45,018 nt of DNA from CAYLNH01 sp964384625 (GCA_964384625.1 CAYLNH010000023.1:1-45018); one strand, 5' to 3'; shown: positions 32,850 to 40,618, counted from the stretch's first letter. Translations and numbers: made by a program. The notes: generated by a model from the letters alone, not told the origin.

Positions 32850-32940
32850 GGAGGGATGGCTGAGTTGGTTTAAGGCAGCGGTCTTGAAAACCGCCGTGCC
32901 CGCAAGGGTACCGAGGGTTCGAATCCCTCTCCCTCCGCCA
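32850..32940 (+). tRNA. tRNA-Ser (UGA anticodon)
   Basis: A 91-base type II tRNA with encoded CCA. The acceptor stem GGAGGGA pairs with TCCCTCC, G is the discriminator, the anticodon loop CTTGAAA shows TGA, and there is a long variable arm (GTGCCCGCAAGGGTAC) as in serine tRNAs. The T loop is GGTTCGAATCC. An R1 repeat begins directly after the CCA. Confidence 0.97.
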
Positions 32941-33062
32941 CTCCTCACGCTGAAGGCGTGATGGTTTTGAGCCTGGGGTTGGCGAAGCCTACCCAGGATA
33001 TATCGCAAGAGTAGTCAACGCTGAAGGCGTTGCAGTCGGCTTTGCAGAATTGGCGGCTACAG
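32941..33062 (+). repeat. dispersed triple-hairpin repeat R1, copy 2, abutting tRNA-Ser
   Basis: TCACGC-TGAAG-GCGTGA (32945-32961), CCTGGGGT...TACCCAGG with GGC-GAA-GCC inside (about 32973-32998, one base shorter than in copy 1) and CAACGC-TGAAG-GCGTTG (33016-33032). It ends in GGCGGCTACAGAAAA, a word repeated at about 33303-33316 in TAGCGGCTACAGAAAA. Confidence 0.85.
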
Positions 33063-33369
33063 AAAACGTGGAATGCGCTGCCGCATATTAGAAAAACCGT
33101 AGCCGGGATTTCTTCAATCTATTGTCGTTGCCACTTCGTTGCTGCTCTTTGGGCAGCCTTTGGCGCAAGCGCCGGCTGTCTTGATCGTTGCCCAAAATCG
33201 ATCGCGGTCAGTTTCGGATTATCGCTTCGCTCCGAAGGGCGACAACGATCAAGACAACGAATCTGGACGGGAAAGTTCGCGGAACAGACTTCGGAAACAC
33301 GTAGCGGCTACAGAAAAAAGCTGAAACACCATAATATACGTGGACATCCCTCTTTCTCCGCCAAATAGA
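33063..33369. other. spacer between R1 copy 2 and a terminator, no gene
   Basis: About 300 bases bounded by direct repeats GCGGCTACAGAAAA (about 33051-33064 and 33303-33316). Inside are inverted words such as TTGTCGTTGCC/GGGCGACAACGA and TTGATCGTTG/CAACGATCAA. Frames on either strand are short and unrecognised. It could be a small non-autonomous element or the remains of one. Confidence 0.4.
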
Positions 33370-33403
33370 AACGCCCCGCAGCGGAAAACCGATGCGGGGC
33401 GTT
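33370..33403 (-). terminator. strong hairpin terminator, likely bidirectional
   Basis: AACGCCCCGCA (33370-33380) pairs perfectly with TGCGGGGCGTT (33393-33403), and the loop holds an inner CGG-AAAA-CCG. On the minus strand it is followed by TCTATTTGG. It lies 69 bases beyond the stop of the DUF1080 gene at 33472. Confidence 0.75.
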
Positions 33404-33471
33404 GACGTTTGGCTCGGTCCGGCTTTGCCGGAAGGGCAAAGGTTGAGACTGAGGTCAAGACGAAGGCCGGA

Positions 33472-34224
33472 TCAGCCCTGGTCGTAGTCGGTCAACGGCC
33501 GATACCAAACGCTGCGGTAGCGGACGAGGTCGCCGTGGTCCTGCAGCTTCAGCGGCATTTCTGCCGGGTGCGCTTTGTAGTCGGCGATGTCCCGGTGGGT
33601 GGTCGGGCCGTTGAGTTCTTTGCGGTTGTGGACGCAGACGCCGTTGTGGAACAACGTCAGGTACGCCGGGGCGACCAGGTTGTCGCCGTCGAATACGGGT
33701 GCTTCCCAGACGGCGTCGTAGACTTGCCACTTGCCGGGCTCGCGGCAGGCGTTGACCAGCGGCGGCCACTGGCCGTAGATGCCGCCGCTCATGCCGTCGG
33801 CATAGCTCGGGTTGTTGTAGTTGTCGAGGACCTGGATTTCGTAGGTGCTCATGAGGAACACGCCGCTGTTGCCGCGGCCCTGGCTGTCGCCCTTGACGAC
33901 TTCCGGAGAAGCATATTCAACGTGCAGTTGGCAACTGCCGAAGGCCTGCTTGCTTTTGATGTCGCCGGTGCCGGGGACGACTTCCATGTAGCCGTTTTCA
34001 ACCTTCCAGGCAGCCGGCGCGCCGGCTTCTTTGGTGCTCTCCCAGCCGTCGAGGCTGGTGCCGTCGAACAGCACGATCGCGTCGGACGGGGGCACTGCCG
34101 GAGCGGCCTGGGTGGCCAGTTCGCCGGAGGTGACGATGCGCGGCTGCGGCCGTTCGCAGTCGTGGACTTTCCAGGTTTGTCCTTTGATGACGGGGGTGTC
34201 GTCGTAGCCGATTTTGTCAGCCAT
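33472..34224 (-). CDS. DUF1080 (3-keto-disaccharide hydrolase-type) protein
   Basis: A 250-residue jelly-roll protein of the DUF1080 family. Typical motifs are VLFDGTSLDGWES near residue 50, AAWKVENGYMEVVPGTGDIKS, FGSCQLHVEYASP, GRGNSGVFLMSTYEIQVLDN and a C-terminal block with LVRYRSVWYRPL. DUF1080 domains are concanavalin-like folds found on sugar-degrading enzymes and on 3-keto-glucoside hydrolases, and are very abundant in PVC bacteria. No signal peptide is visible, which is unusual because most are exported. The start has GAAGGAAC upstream and a terminator lies downstream. An MFS transporter gene precedes it on the same strand. Confidence 0.88.
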   Translation of the reverse strand: MADKIGYDDTPVIKGQTWKVHDCERPQPRIVTSGELATQAAPAVPPSDAIVLFDGTSLDGWESTKEAGAPAAWKVENGYMEVVPGTGDIKSKQAFGSCQLHVEYASPEVVKGDSQGRGNSGVFLMSTYEIQVLDNYNNPSYADGMSGGIYGQWPPLVNACREPGKWQVYDAVWEAPVFDGDNLVAPAYLTLFHNGVCVHNRKELNGPTTHRDIADYKAHPAEMPLKLQDHGDLVRYRSVWYRPLTDYDQG

Positions 34225-34248
34225 GATGTGTTCCTTCAGTGGTTGGTG

Positions 34249-34292
34249 GATTCAGGATCCAAGATACAAGATTCAGGATGCAGGATTCGGAT
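34249..34292 (+). repeat. imperfect GATTCAGGAT-type short tandem repeat
   Basis: Words GATTCAGGAT, CAAGATACAAGATTCAGGAT and GCAGGATTCGGAT overlap in a run rich in GGAT and GATTC. About 32 bases (34261-34292) resemble the reverse complement of 24309-24342. It lies in the 192-base gap between the MFS and DUF1080 genes; nothing else was recognised there. Confidence 0.5.
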
Positions 34293-34416
34293 TGGCGCTG
34301 CGATCCTGGGATTGGTCCACAAGCCGCCGCCTAAGAGAAATCCGAAACTTTACATTGGTTTGTGCCCGTTCTGCTTCAAGCGGTTTTGGGGTAGATCTCA
34401 GTTTTAGAGGGGTAGT

Positions 34417-35646
34417 CTAAGATATGTCCGGTTTTGCCGGTGGCCGGGGAGGAGCGGCCCGGCGGTGCAGAATGAGCCGTTCGCCGGCGATAAGGAGGGC
34501 GAGCGCCAGGTAACAGGCGGGCACCAGGTAGAACGCGCCGGCCAGGCCCGGACTGCGGTTGCCGATGTAGCCCATCAACCAGGTGAACACGCCGCAGCCG
34601 GGGACGCCGGCGCAGGAGAGGAGAATGAAGATCATGGTGGTGTCGCAGTCGGGTAGTTGATCGGTGGCATAGCTCTGCACACTGGGCCAGAAGGGGGCGG
34701 TGGCCAGTCCCGCCAGAAACAGCATGCCGAGGAACCAGGGGAGACTGGTCAGCAGTGGAAAACAGAGCGTTACCGCGACACCTCCCAGGGCAGAACCGAT
34801 CACCAGTGTACTGAGTTGGTTCTGGCGGACAAGGTAGCCCCAGCCGGTTCGCCCCACCACCATGCCCAGGGCAAAACAGGCGGTGCCGACGCCGCCGGCC
34901 CAGGCCGAGCCGGCAAAATGCAGCTGGATGTGGCTGGCACTCCAGAAGGTGAGGCAGAACTCGCCGCCGCCGGCGACGAACATCGCCGCAAAGAAGAGCC
35001 AGAATTTCGGTCGACGGACGATCGCCCGGGCATGGTCCATGACCGTGCGCCACGGCAACGGCTCGCTTGCCGGGTGCACCGTTCCGCGGCGGGCCGGCAG
35101 GAGCAGCAGCAGCGCCGGGATGACGGCCAGCGCGGCAACGCCGCCGACAATCAGCCGCCAGGAGACGCCCAGGGACAGGAGCAGGCCCGAAACCAGCACC
35201 GCGATCAATACGCCGACGGACCAGAATCCGTGGGAGAAGTTGATGTAACGCCCGGGTTCGTCGGGATGCAGATCCTGGATGAAGGGCGTGGCCAGCCCTT
35301 CGATGATGCCCTCGCCCAGTCCCGCCACCACCAGGGCCAGAAAGAGGACGCCGTAGCCGGGGGCCAGGGCGCACAGCCCCATGCCGCTTCCCATAAGAAT
35401 CACGGACACGCCGAACGTCTGGCGTTTGCCCCAGCGCCCGCCGAGGAAGCCGCACAGCAGCATGGCGACGACCATAGGGATCGTTCGTCCCAGGTGCAGC
35501 GCGCCGCCGGCCGCCATGCCGCCGTCTTCCAACGAAAATCCCAGGTCCCGGGCCAGCCGCACGAGGACAACGGGGATCACCACCGCCCCGGCGGCATACG
35601 TTGTAAAACTGAAGAAGGTCGCATAGTCGTAGCGGCCAAACACCAT
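34417..35646 (-). CDS. major facilitator superfamily transporter
   Basis: A 409-residue transporter with about 12 hydrophobic segments. It has the loop 2-3 region GFLGGRWGKRQTFG, a variant of the MFS GxxxDRxGRR signature, and a central cytoplasmic loop around residues 190-215 (ARRGTVHPASEPLPWRTV). VVAGLGEGIIEGLATPFIQDL and FINFSHGFWSVGV (with Y in place of F in the first position) recall fucose/sugar-type MFS permeases. The substrate is unknown. It may be co-transcribed with the DUF1080 gene 192 bases downstream, consistent with sugar use. Confidence 0.88.
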   Translation of the reverse strand: MVFGRYDYATFFSFTTYAAGAVVIPVVLVRLARDLGFSLEDGGMAAGGALHLGRTIPMVVAMLLCGFLGGRWGKRQTFGVSVILMGSGMGLCALAPGYGVLFLALVVAGLGEGIIEGLATPFIQDLHPDEPGRYINFSHGFWSVGVLIAVLVSGLLLSLGVSWRLIVGGVAALAVIPALLLLLPARRGTVHPASEPLPWRTVMDHARAIVRRPKFWLFFAAMFVAGGGEFCLTFWSASHIQLHFAGSAWAGGVGTACFALGMVVGRTGWGYLVRQNQLSTLVIGSALGGVAVTLCFPLLTSLPWFLGMLFLAGLATAPFWPSVQSYATDQLPDCDTTMIFILLSCAGVPGCGVFTWLMGYIGNRSPGLAGAFYLVPACYLALALLIAGERLILHRRAAPPRPPAKPDIS

Positions 35647-35764
35647 TTTCCGGGACGCTTTAATGACGGTTTCTCACAGCAATCAGGCTTTCTGCGTCGT
35701 TTAGTCCCCGGTGCAGCGCGGAATCAATCGCCATTGATAGCCCGCACCTTTCATGAGTATCTGC

Positions 35765-35957
35765 TGCGTCGCCGCAACTGGCTGCGATTGCTGCGTTACA
35801 GCGTTTTACATATCACCGCAGCCGCTGAGCCGGCAACGCCCACGGCAACGCCTTCAGCGTTGATCTGTGCCGTCAAGCTTCCTGGGGTAGGCTTTGCCAA
35901 CCCCAGGCTGAAAACGGTCACGCCTTCAGCGTGAGGAGTTGCGGCTGCAGAAACAGT
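35765..35957 (-). repeat. dispersed triple-hairpin repeat R1, copy 3
   Basis: In reverse complement this matches R1 copy 1 over about 190 bases. Hairpins are at 35846-35862 (CAACGCCTTCAGCGTTG), 35881-35907 (CCTGGGGT...ACCCCAGG) and 35918-35934 (TCACGCCTTCAGCGTGA). The outer word GCTGCGATTGCTGCGTTAC is also shared. It sits upstream of the MFS gene, in an 879-base gap that holds no recognisable gene. Confidence 0.85.
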
Positions 35958-36139
35958 TACTACGCTGCAGTCGACCGTCGCCATATCTTCCGCCTCTGCG
36001 GATCAGCCTGTGGCTGACAATATGTCTTCGGGTGCATGGGCCTTGGGCCATCGATTGCCTTGCACTCACAAGCAGTAACGGCGTCTCACGACGAAACTCG
36101 TGAAACATGCGAGGTAACCCTACAGCGTTTTCACGTTTT

Positions 36140-36446
36140 CTGTATCTTCTTCACGCTGAAAGTGCCCTTGGGCAGCCAACGCGGATAGAGAGTTTTGTGG
36201 AACGCCTTCAGCGTTCGAATTCTCTCTGGCGTATTTCCTGGGACGCTGCCCCAGGCTACGTTGTACAAGGGCGTTGCCCTTGGCTTTTGGATTGCGTCTG
36301 GAGGGCTCACAGACTGGGCGAAGGATGCTCGGGCCGGCAGTAATTCGGCCCGTCAGGCCTGTTCGGGGCGTTGCCCTTGGCTTCGGGATTGCGCCTGGAG
36401 GGCTCACAGACTGGGCGAAGGATGCTCGGGCCGGCAGCAGTTCGAC
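36140..36446 (+). repeat. R1-related hairpins plus a 97-bp tandem repeat
   Basis: The left part has diverged R1 hairpins: TTCACGCTGAA at 36150, AACGCCTTCAGCGTT at 36201-36215, CCTGGG...CCCAGG at 36238-36256 and CAAGGGC-GTT-GCCCTTG at about 36267. The right part has two nearly identical units of about 80 bases starting at 36269 and 36366 (period 97). Shared words include GGGCGTTGCCCTTGGCTT, GGAGGGCTCACAGACTGGGC and GAAGGATGCTCGGGCCGGCA. No gene was recognised. Confidence 0.7.
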
Positions 36447-36525
36447 TTGGCGTGCATTTGTTTTCCGGCTTGCAAAGTTTGCCCTGCGGGGAAGCGTATG
36501 CCAGACGAGATAAGGAGGTGTTTTG

Positions 36526-37491
36526 ATGAAGATTGTGATACTTGATGGCCATACATTGAACCCGGGCGACTTGAGCTGGGACGGGCTGGCTGCGTTGGGT
36601 GATCTGCAGGTCTATGACCGGACGCCCCCGGAGCAGACAGGTGAGCGGCTGCAAGGTGCGGAGATCGTATTGACGAACAAGGTGGTCCTCTCCGGCGAGT
36701 TGATCTCACAGTTGCCGGACCTGAAGTATATCGGGGTGTTGGCGACCGGTTACAACGTTGTGGATCTGGATGCGGCGGTTAGCCGGCAGATCCCCGTGAC
36801 CAATGTGCCCTCATACGGGACACCGGCCGTGGCACAGATGGTCTTCGCCCATTTGCTCAACCTTTGCCATCGTGTCGGGCACCACGCCAAGACGGTCCGT
36901 GACGGGCGCTGGACGGACAGCGCGGACTTCTGCTATTGGGACGTTCCGTTGGTGGAACTCGCCGGCCTGAAGATGGGCATAATCGGTCTTGGCCGCATCG
37001 GGCGGGCGACTGCCGCGTTGGCGCAGGCATTCGGTATGGACGTGCTGGGGCATGATGACTATGCCGACCGGTCGTTGGCGCCCGGCGTCAGCTTTGTGCC
37101 GTTGGCCATGGTGTTGACGCAGAGCGACGTAATCTCGCTGCATTGTCCTTTGACCATGGAGACCGAGAACCTGATCAACGGCGAGAGGTTGGCGCAGATG
37201 AAACCTACGGCCTTCCTGATCAACACCGGCCGCGGCCCGTTGATCGATGAGACGGCGCTGGCGGAAGCTCTGAACGACGGTCGACTGGCAGGCGCCGGCC
37301 TGGATGTGCTGAGTGTTGAGCCGCCCGCCGCGGACAATCCGCTGCTGACGGCGAAGAACTGCTTCATCACGCCGCACATCGCCTGGGCCACGCGCGCCGC
37401 CCGGTCGCGCTTGCTGAGCACCGTGGTCGAAAACATCTCGGCGTTCCTGGCGGGTCGGCTGCAGAACGTGGTCAACGGCGTGGGCAAGTAG
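36526..37491 (+). CDS. D-2-hydroxyacid dehydrogenase, glycerate dehydrogenase-like
   Basis: A 321-residue NAD(P)-dependent dehydrogenase. It has LKYIGVLATGYNVVDLDAA, TNVPSYGTPAVAQMVFAHLL, the Rossmann motif GIIGLGRIGRATA and the catalytic trio: Arg236 (NTGRGPLIDE), Glu265 (LSVEPP) and His284 (TPHIAWAT). The segment WDVPLVELAGLKMGIIG is typical of hydroxypyruvate reductase or glycerate dehydrogenases. The expected reaction is hydroxypyruvate or glyoxylate reduction to D-glycerate or glycolate. The ATG at 36526 has AAGGAGG seven bases upstream. The preceding in-frame TTG at 36523 is possible but less well placed. Confidence 0.92.
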   Translation: MKIVILDGHTLNPGDLSWDGLAALGDLQVYDRTPPEQTGERLQGAEIVLTNKVVLSGELISQLPDLKYIGVLATGYNVVDLDAAVSRQIPVTNVPSYGTPAVAQMVFAHLLNLCHRVGHHAKTVRDGRWTDSADFCYWDVPLVELAGLKMGIIGLGRIGRATAALAQAFGMDVLGHDDYADRSLAPGVSFVPLAMVLTQSDVISLHCPLTMETENLINGERLAQMKPTAFLINTGRGPLIDETALAEALNDGRLAGAGLDVLSVEPPAADNPLLTAKNCFITPHIAWATRAARSRLLSTVVENISAFLAGRLQNVVNGVGK

Positions 37492-37556
37492 CCCATCGAA
37501 GGGTTTGCTTCCGTCGGGGATTGGTTATCTTATCGTATCGCAGTACGAGGCAAACG

Positions 37557-38171
37557 ATGGCGGTCGACTATAATCGCAGACGTAATCTGATCTATCTCCT
37601 TTTTGGTGTGCCGGCAGTCGGGTTGGTGGTGGCTTTGGCTTTCATCAAAGAACCGGTGAAGCCGACTGACCGCCGGCCACCGTCGAAGCCGTCTTCTTCC
37701 GTTCCGAAGAAATCTGCCACGTCCGGATCCGGGCAGTTGGAGAAACTGTTTCAGAAGAAGCACCCGTTGGTGCTGAAAGCTGCTCGGGATGGGGTCACGG
37801 CAACGTTGGTCCAAATTAGTCATGTGCGCACTGTCCAACAGGGGAAGCTCGAACCGGCGTTGGCGATCGTGTATCTCATCGAGTTCGCCGGCGACACCGA
37901 GATCAGCCGCTTGAATCAGGGCCCCGTCCAACTGCTGGATACTGCGGGGAAGTCGATGCCAGCACAATCTTCGCTGAATCAGAACATGGAGTACGCCAAA
38001 TTCCAGGCTCCCGGGATTCCACTCCCCGACGTCACTAACCCGCAGCGGACGTTCGTCCAGACGCACGTGTTCGACGTGAAGGATCCGGCAGCAGTCGATA
38101 CCATCGTGGTGCACGAAGGCTGCAACGGCAAGACCGTCGAGTTGCGTTTCTCCGGCCTGGCTACCGAGTGA
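37557..38171 (+). CDS. membrane-anchored protein of unknown function
   Basis: A 204-residue protein beginning MAVDYNRRRNLIYLLFGVPA with one N-terminal membrane segment. A Pro/Ser/Lys-rich linker spans about 35-65, and a beta-rich extracytoplasmic domain follows (VTATLVQISHVRTVQQGKLE, LAIVYLIEFAGDTEI, TFVQTHVFDVKDPAAVDTIV). The pattern suggests an immunoglobulin-like or DUF-type sandwich, but I recognise no family. GAGG precedes the ATG at 37557. A short two-TM protein gene follows after 12 bases, so the two are probably an operon. Confidence 0.65.
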   Translation: MAVDYNRRRNLIYLLFGVPAVGLVVALAFIKEPVKPTDRRPPSKPSSSVPKKSATSGSGQLEKLFQKKHPLVLKAARDGVTATLVQISHVRTVQQGKLEPALAIVYLIEFAGDTEISRLNQGPVQLLDTAGKSMPAQSSLNQNMEYAKFQAPGIPLPDVTNPQRTFVQTHVFDVKDPAAVDTIVVHEGCNGKTVELRFSGLATE

Positions 38172-38183
38172 AGGTCTTGGCAG

Positions 38184-38735
38184 ATGGGCACAAAGATAAT
38201 CAGGATGCTGTTGCTCCGGGAGATAACCGCACCTTTTTCTGTCGAACTTGGAGAGACCAGCGCGCGGCAGTTTCTGGCAGCATTAGAAGTGATCCTGAGT
38301 AGTGACAATCGGTTCGAAGTGTCTGGAGGCAGTGGAGGTTCTGAGATTACCATCAAACCGATCTCCTACCTGACAGCCCCCAACCCCATGGGCCCAATCG
38401 TCAAAGCTCGATTTCGTGGCGGAAACGGCGGTATGAAGCTTTTTTGCAGGTCCTCAATTCCGATTGGATCCCAATGGTTTTGGGGCACTGCTTGCGTCGG
38501 CATAGTCCTCTTTGGGATCATCGGAATTGGGGTGATCATCCGGCACCCGGAGGCGTGGCTGAAGATGCTTGCTTTCGAAGCCGTGGTTGCTGTGGTGGGG
38601 GTCGTCTATCTGGGAATTCTCTGGTTTCTGCGTGAAGACATGGAAGAAGAAACCGGGAGAATTGAGCATCAACTGCATCGGGCGATCAAAGAAGCGGGGA
38701 AAGATGCAGACGCGGCTGACGGCTCCAGCTCATAG
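38184..38735 (+). CDS. two-TM membrane protein of unknown function
   Basis: A 183-residue protein. Residues 1-95 look cytoplasmic and beta-rich. Two hydrophobic segments follow at about 98-118 (GTACVGIVLFGIIGIGVII) and 130-150 (FEAVVAVVGVVYLGILWFL), then a charged helix (REDMEEETGRIEHQLHRAI). No known family was recognised. It starts 12 bases after the preceding membrane protein. Its stop overlaps the tail of birA by six bases in convergent orientation. Confidence 0.6.
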   Translation: MGTKIIRMLLLREITAPFSVELGETSARQFLAALEVILSSDNRFEVSGGSGGSEITIKPISYLTAPNPMGPIVKARFRGGNGGMKLFCRSSIPIGSQWFWGTACVGIVLFGIIGIGVIIRHPEAWLKMLAFEAVVAVVGVVYLGILWFLREDMEEETGRIEHQLHRAIKEAGKDADAADGSSS

Positions 38736-39449
38736 CTCCAACGAGACATTGCCGGCGAGGAATTGCTGTTTGCCATGGTTCGTCTGCAGGACAAGAGCGC
38801 CGTCTTTGCGTAGTTCCAATACGGTTCCTTTGACCGGTTTGCTATCCCCTGTGATCTCTACAGTCTTGCCGATCAATGGATTGTCTGCTGCCCAGCGCTT
38901 GTGAATTTCTTTTGCGCGGCCGTTGGCGACCAGGTCCCACAGGCCGCGCAGGATCCGGTGCATGGCTTCAGCGAACCGAACCGGATCCACTGTTTTTCCC
39001 GTTTCGACCGCGACGGAGGTGGCCGGCTGGTCGATTTGGGACAGTTCGTTCGGCGGCATGTTCAGGTTCACCCCGATGCCGACAGCAAAGACCTCCTTCC
39101 CGTCGACTGCCGCACTTTCGATCAGCACGCCGGCCAGCTTACGGTCGTCAACGCAGACGTCGTTCGGCCATTTGATCCAGGCGTCCGGCAGGTGGAAATC
39201 GGGGAGGGCGTCGGCGATCGCCACAGCCGCCAGTTGTACGAGGACGGTTGGCTCCAGCAGGGGAGATTGCGGTTTCACCACAAACGTGCCGTAGAAATTG
39301 GCGCTATCGGGGGAGAACCAGGTGCGTTCGCGACGGCCGCGGCCGGCCGTTTGCGTGGCGGCAACCACGAGGTCGCCATGGGCCAACTCACCCGCGTGCG
39401 CCAGGGCGTAAGCGTTGGTGGAGTCCAGCGAGTTGAAGTGATGGATCAT
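38730..39449 (-). CDS. birA: biotin-[acetyl-CoA-carboxylase] ligase, without HTH domain
   Basis: Attaches biotin to the biotin carboxyl carrier protein through biotinyl-AMP. The 239-residue protein lacks the N-terminal DNA-binding domain of E. coli BirA, so it is a class I ligase without repressor function. Motifs present are LDSTNAYA, TAGRGRRERTWFSP (biotin/ATP loop), IKWPNDV, RKLAGVLIES and VGIGVNLN, plus the SH3-like C-terminal domain (GKTVEITGDSKPVKGTVLEL). The usual GRGRRGR reads GRGRRER here. It follows an unknown gene on the same strand after 24 bases. Confidence 0.95.
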   Translation of the reverse strand: MIHHFNSLDSTNAYALAHAGELAHGDLVVAATQTAGRGRRERTWFSPDSANFYGTFVVKPQSPLLEPTVLVQLAAVAIADALPDFHLPDAWIKWPNDVCVDDRKLAGVLIESAAVDGKEVFAVGIGVNLNMPPNELSQIDQPATSVAVETGKTVDPVRFAEAMHRILRGLWDLVANGRAKEIHKRWAADNPLIGKTVEITGDSKPVKGTVLELRKDGALVLQTNHGKQQFLAGNVSLEL

Positions 39450-39473
39450 CTGCTCTTGACCAACTGGAACTGG

Positions 39474-40145
39474 CTAGCGGTTGATCAGCGCGTAGAAGCG
39501 ATCTTCATATTTCTCGAACAGGCCGTGTCGCTGCAGTTTCTGGCCGAGCGCCTGGATCCGATTCGGGTCGCCGGCGGCCTGGCGGAATTCCATCTCGAGA
39601 CCGCGTTCGAATTCGAGGTTATCCTCGTGGTCGCGCTGCTGGAAGTCGCGCAGGTTGTTCGGTGCCGATTGTTCGATATAATCCCGCAGGAACTTTAGGA
39701 GTGAGACTTCCCACAGTTCATCGGCGCCGACCAGCACGGCGGAAAGGGGTTCGTTATCTGCTTCGACGGAGGCCTTCACTTTTTCGGCGACCTCCTTCAA
39801 CGGCTGGGAGACGGTTTCGGCCGAGGCGTGTTCTTTGCGGAACTGCAGACCGTATTGCAGGATCTTGACCATCTCATTGTGGGAACGGAGCCAGCCGGCA
39901 TATTCCTGCGCCTTATCGCCGAAGCCCTCCAGCAGTTGGTCGGCGAAATGATTGGGTGTGATGATCTGGGGGCGTTCCGAATACACCTTGCCGGTACGTA
40001 TGCGAACGCGATCGACCTCGTCCACCAACTCGCTGATCAAGTGATAGCGGACCGTGGTGGCGCCGAAGGTCTCGAGAGTCTGCTTGGGGGGCAGCACGAC
40101 CCGTGTGACGCTGACGGCATACCAAATGTCATGTTCTTCAGGCAT
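39474..40145 (-). CDS. unknown protein, cytoplasmic
   Basis: A 223-residue protein with no signal peptide or membrane segment. It starts MPEEHDIWYAVSVTRVVLPP and continues LETFGATTVRYHLISELVDE, ERPQIITPNHFADQLLEGFG, HNEMVKILQYGLQFRKE, and a C-terminal helical part (FLRDYIEQSAPNNLRDF, DNLEFERGLEMEFRQAAG). The crisp motifs suggest a conserved family, and I do not know a named domain. The ATG at 40145 is preferred over 40169 because it starts at the ordered part. It lies 57 bases downstream of the initiator tRNA gene and just upstream of birA, on the same strand as both. Confidence 0.7.
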   Translation of the reverse strand: MPEEHDIWYAVSVTRVVLPPKQTLETFGATTVRYHLISELVDEVDRVRIRTGKVYSERPQIITPNHFADQLLEGFGDKAQEYAGWLRSHNEMVKILQYGLQFRKEHASAETVSQPLKEVAEKVKASVEADNEPLSAVLVGADELWEVSLLKFLRDYIEQSAPNNLRDFQQRDHEDNLEFERGLEMEFRQAAGDPNRIQALGQKLQRHGLFEKYEDRFYALINR

Positions 40146-40201
40146 AGATCGAGGGAAGCTGTGTAGCAAACAGGCCGGTCATTTGACCGGCCCGTTGGGT
40201 T

Positions 40202-40278
<77 letters not shown>

Positions 40279-40390
40279 ATCATTACGAGCATTTACCCTA
40301 GTCGGCTTTGAGATCAATGCAAGACTCGATATCCCAATTTTCCTGACGGCGTCGGCTACGCGACCCCCAGCCCGACATGCGCGAAAAGAT

Positions 40391-40410
40391 CCCCCCGGCT
40401 GTGCCGGGGG
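40391..40410 (-). terminator. candidate hairpin terminator for nadB
   Basis: CCCCCGGC (40392-40399) pairs with GCCGGGGG (40403-40410) around a TGT loop. On the minus strand it is followed by GATCTTTTCGC. It lies about 210 bases after the nadB stop and 110 bases before the tRNA-Met gene. Confidence 0.4.
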
Positions 40411-40451
40411 AGTATCAGTTCCCCTTCAGTTTTGCCTTTGCCCATACTCGC

Positions 40452-40584
40452 CCGCCTTTGGTCCGGGACCAAAGGCGGTATTTGTGGTGTGCCGGCTGAA
40501 CTGCTTGGGGCTTCTTCTCGGAAAGCAGAAACCCGATCCCGCGCCCTTTTCGCGGCAGGTGTAGCCTTCGGCGTGCCGGGCACT
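40452..40584 (+). repeat. perfect inverted repeat and dispersed repeat R3, copy 2
   Basis: CCGCCTTTGGT (40452-40462) pairs perfectly with ACCAAAGGCGG (40468-40478) around CCGGG. The right arm leads into R3 (40468-40584), which matches 13084-13230. Shared words include GTGCCGGCTGAACTG-like, CTTCTCGGAAAGCAG, AACCCGAT and TTTTCGCG-like blocks. No gene was recognised between the tRNA and nadB. Confidence 0.6.
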
Positions 40585-40618
40585 GGAAGGAGGATCGGAT
40601 ATCGCCTTCGGCCGCGAG

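Noticed and set aside
34657..35934. 425-codon plus-strand frame opposite the MFS gene
   Set aside because: Gln/Gly/His-rich shadow without motifs; the minus strand encodes a 12-TM transporter.
18879..36446. repeats considered as a CRISPR array
   Set aside because: Copies are few, far apart and in both orientations, with no regular spacers and no cas genes.
37521..37556. earlier start for the membrane protein at 37557
   Set aside because: It adds 12 polar residues before a normal signal-anchor and has no better ribosome binding site.
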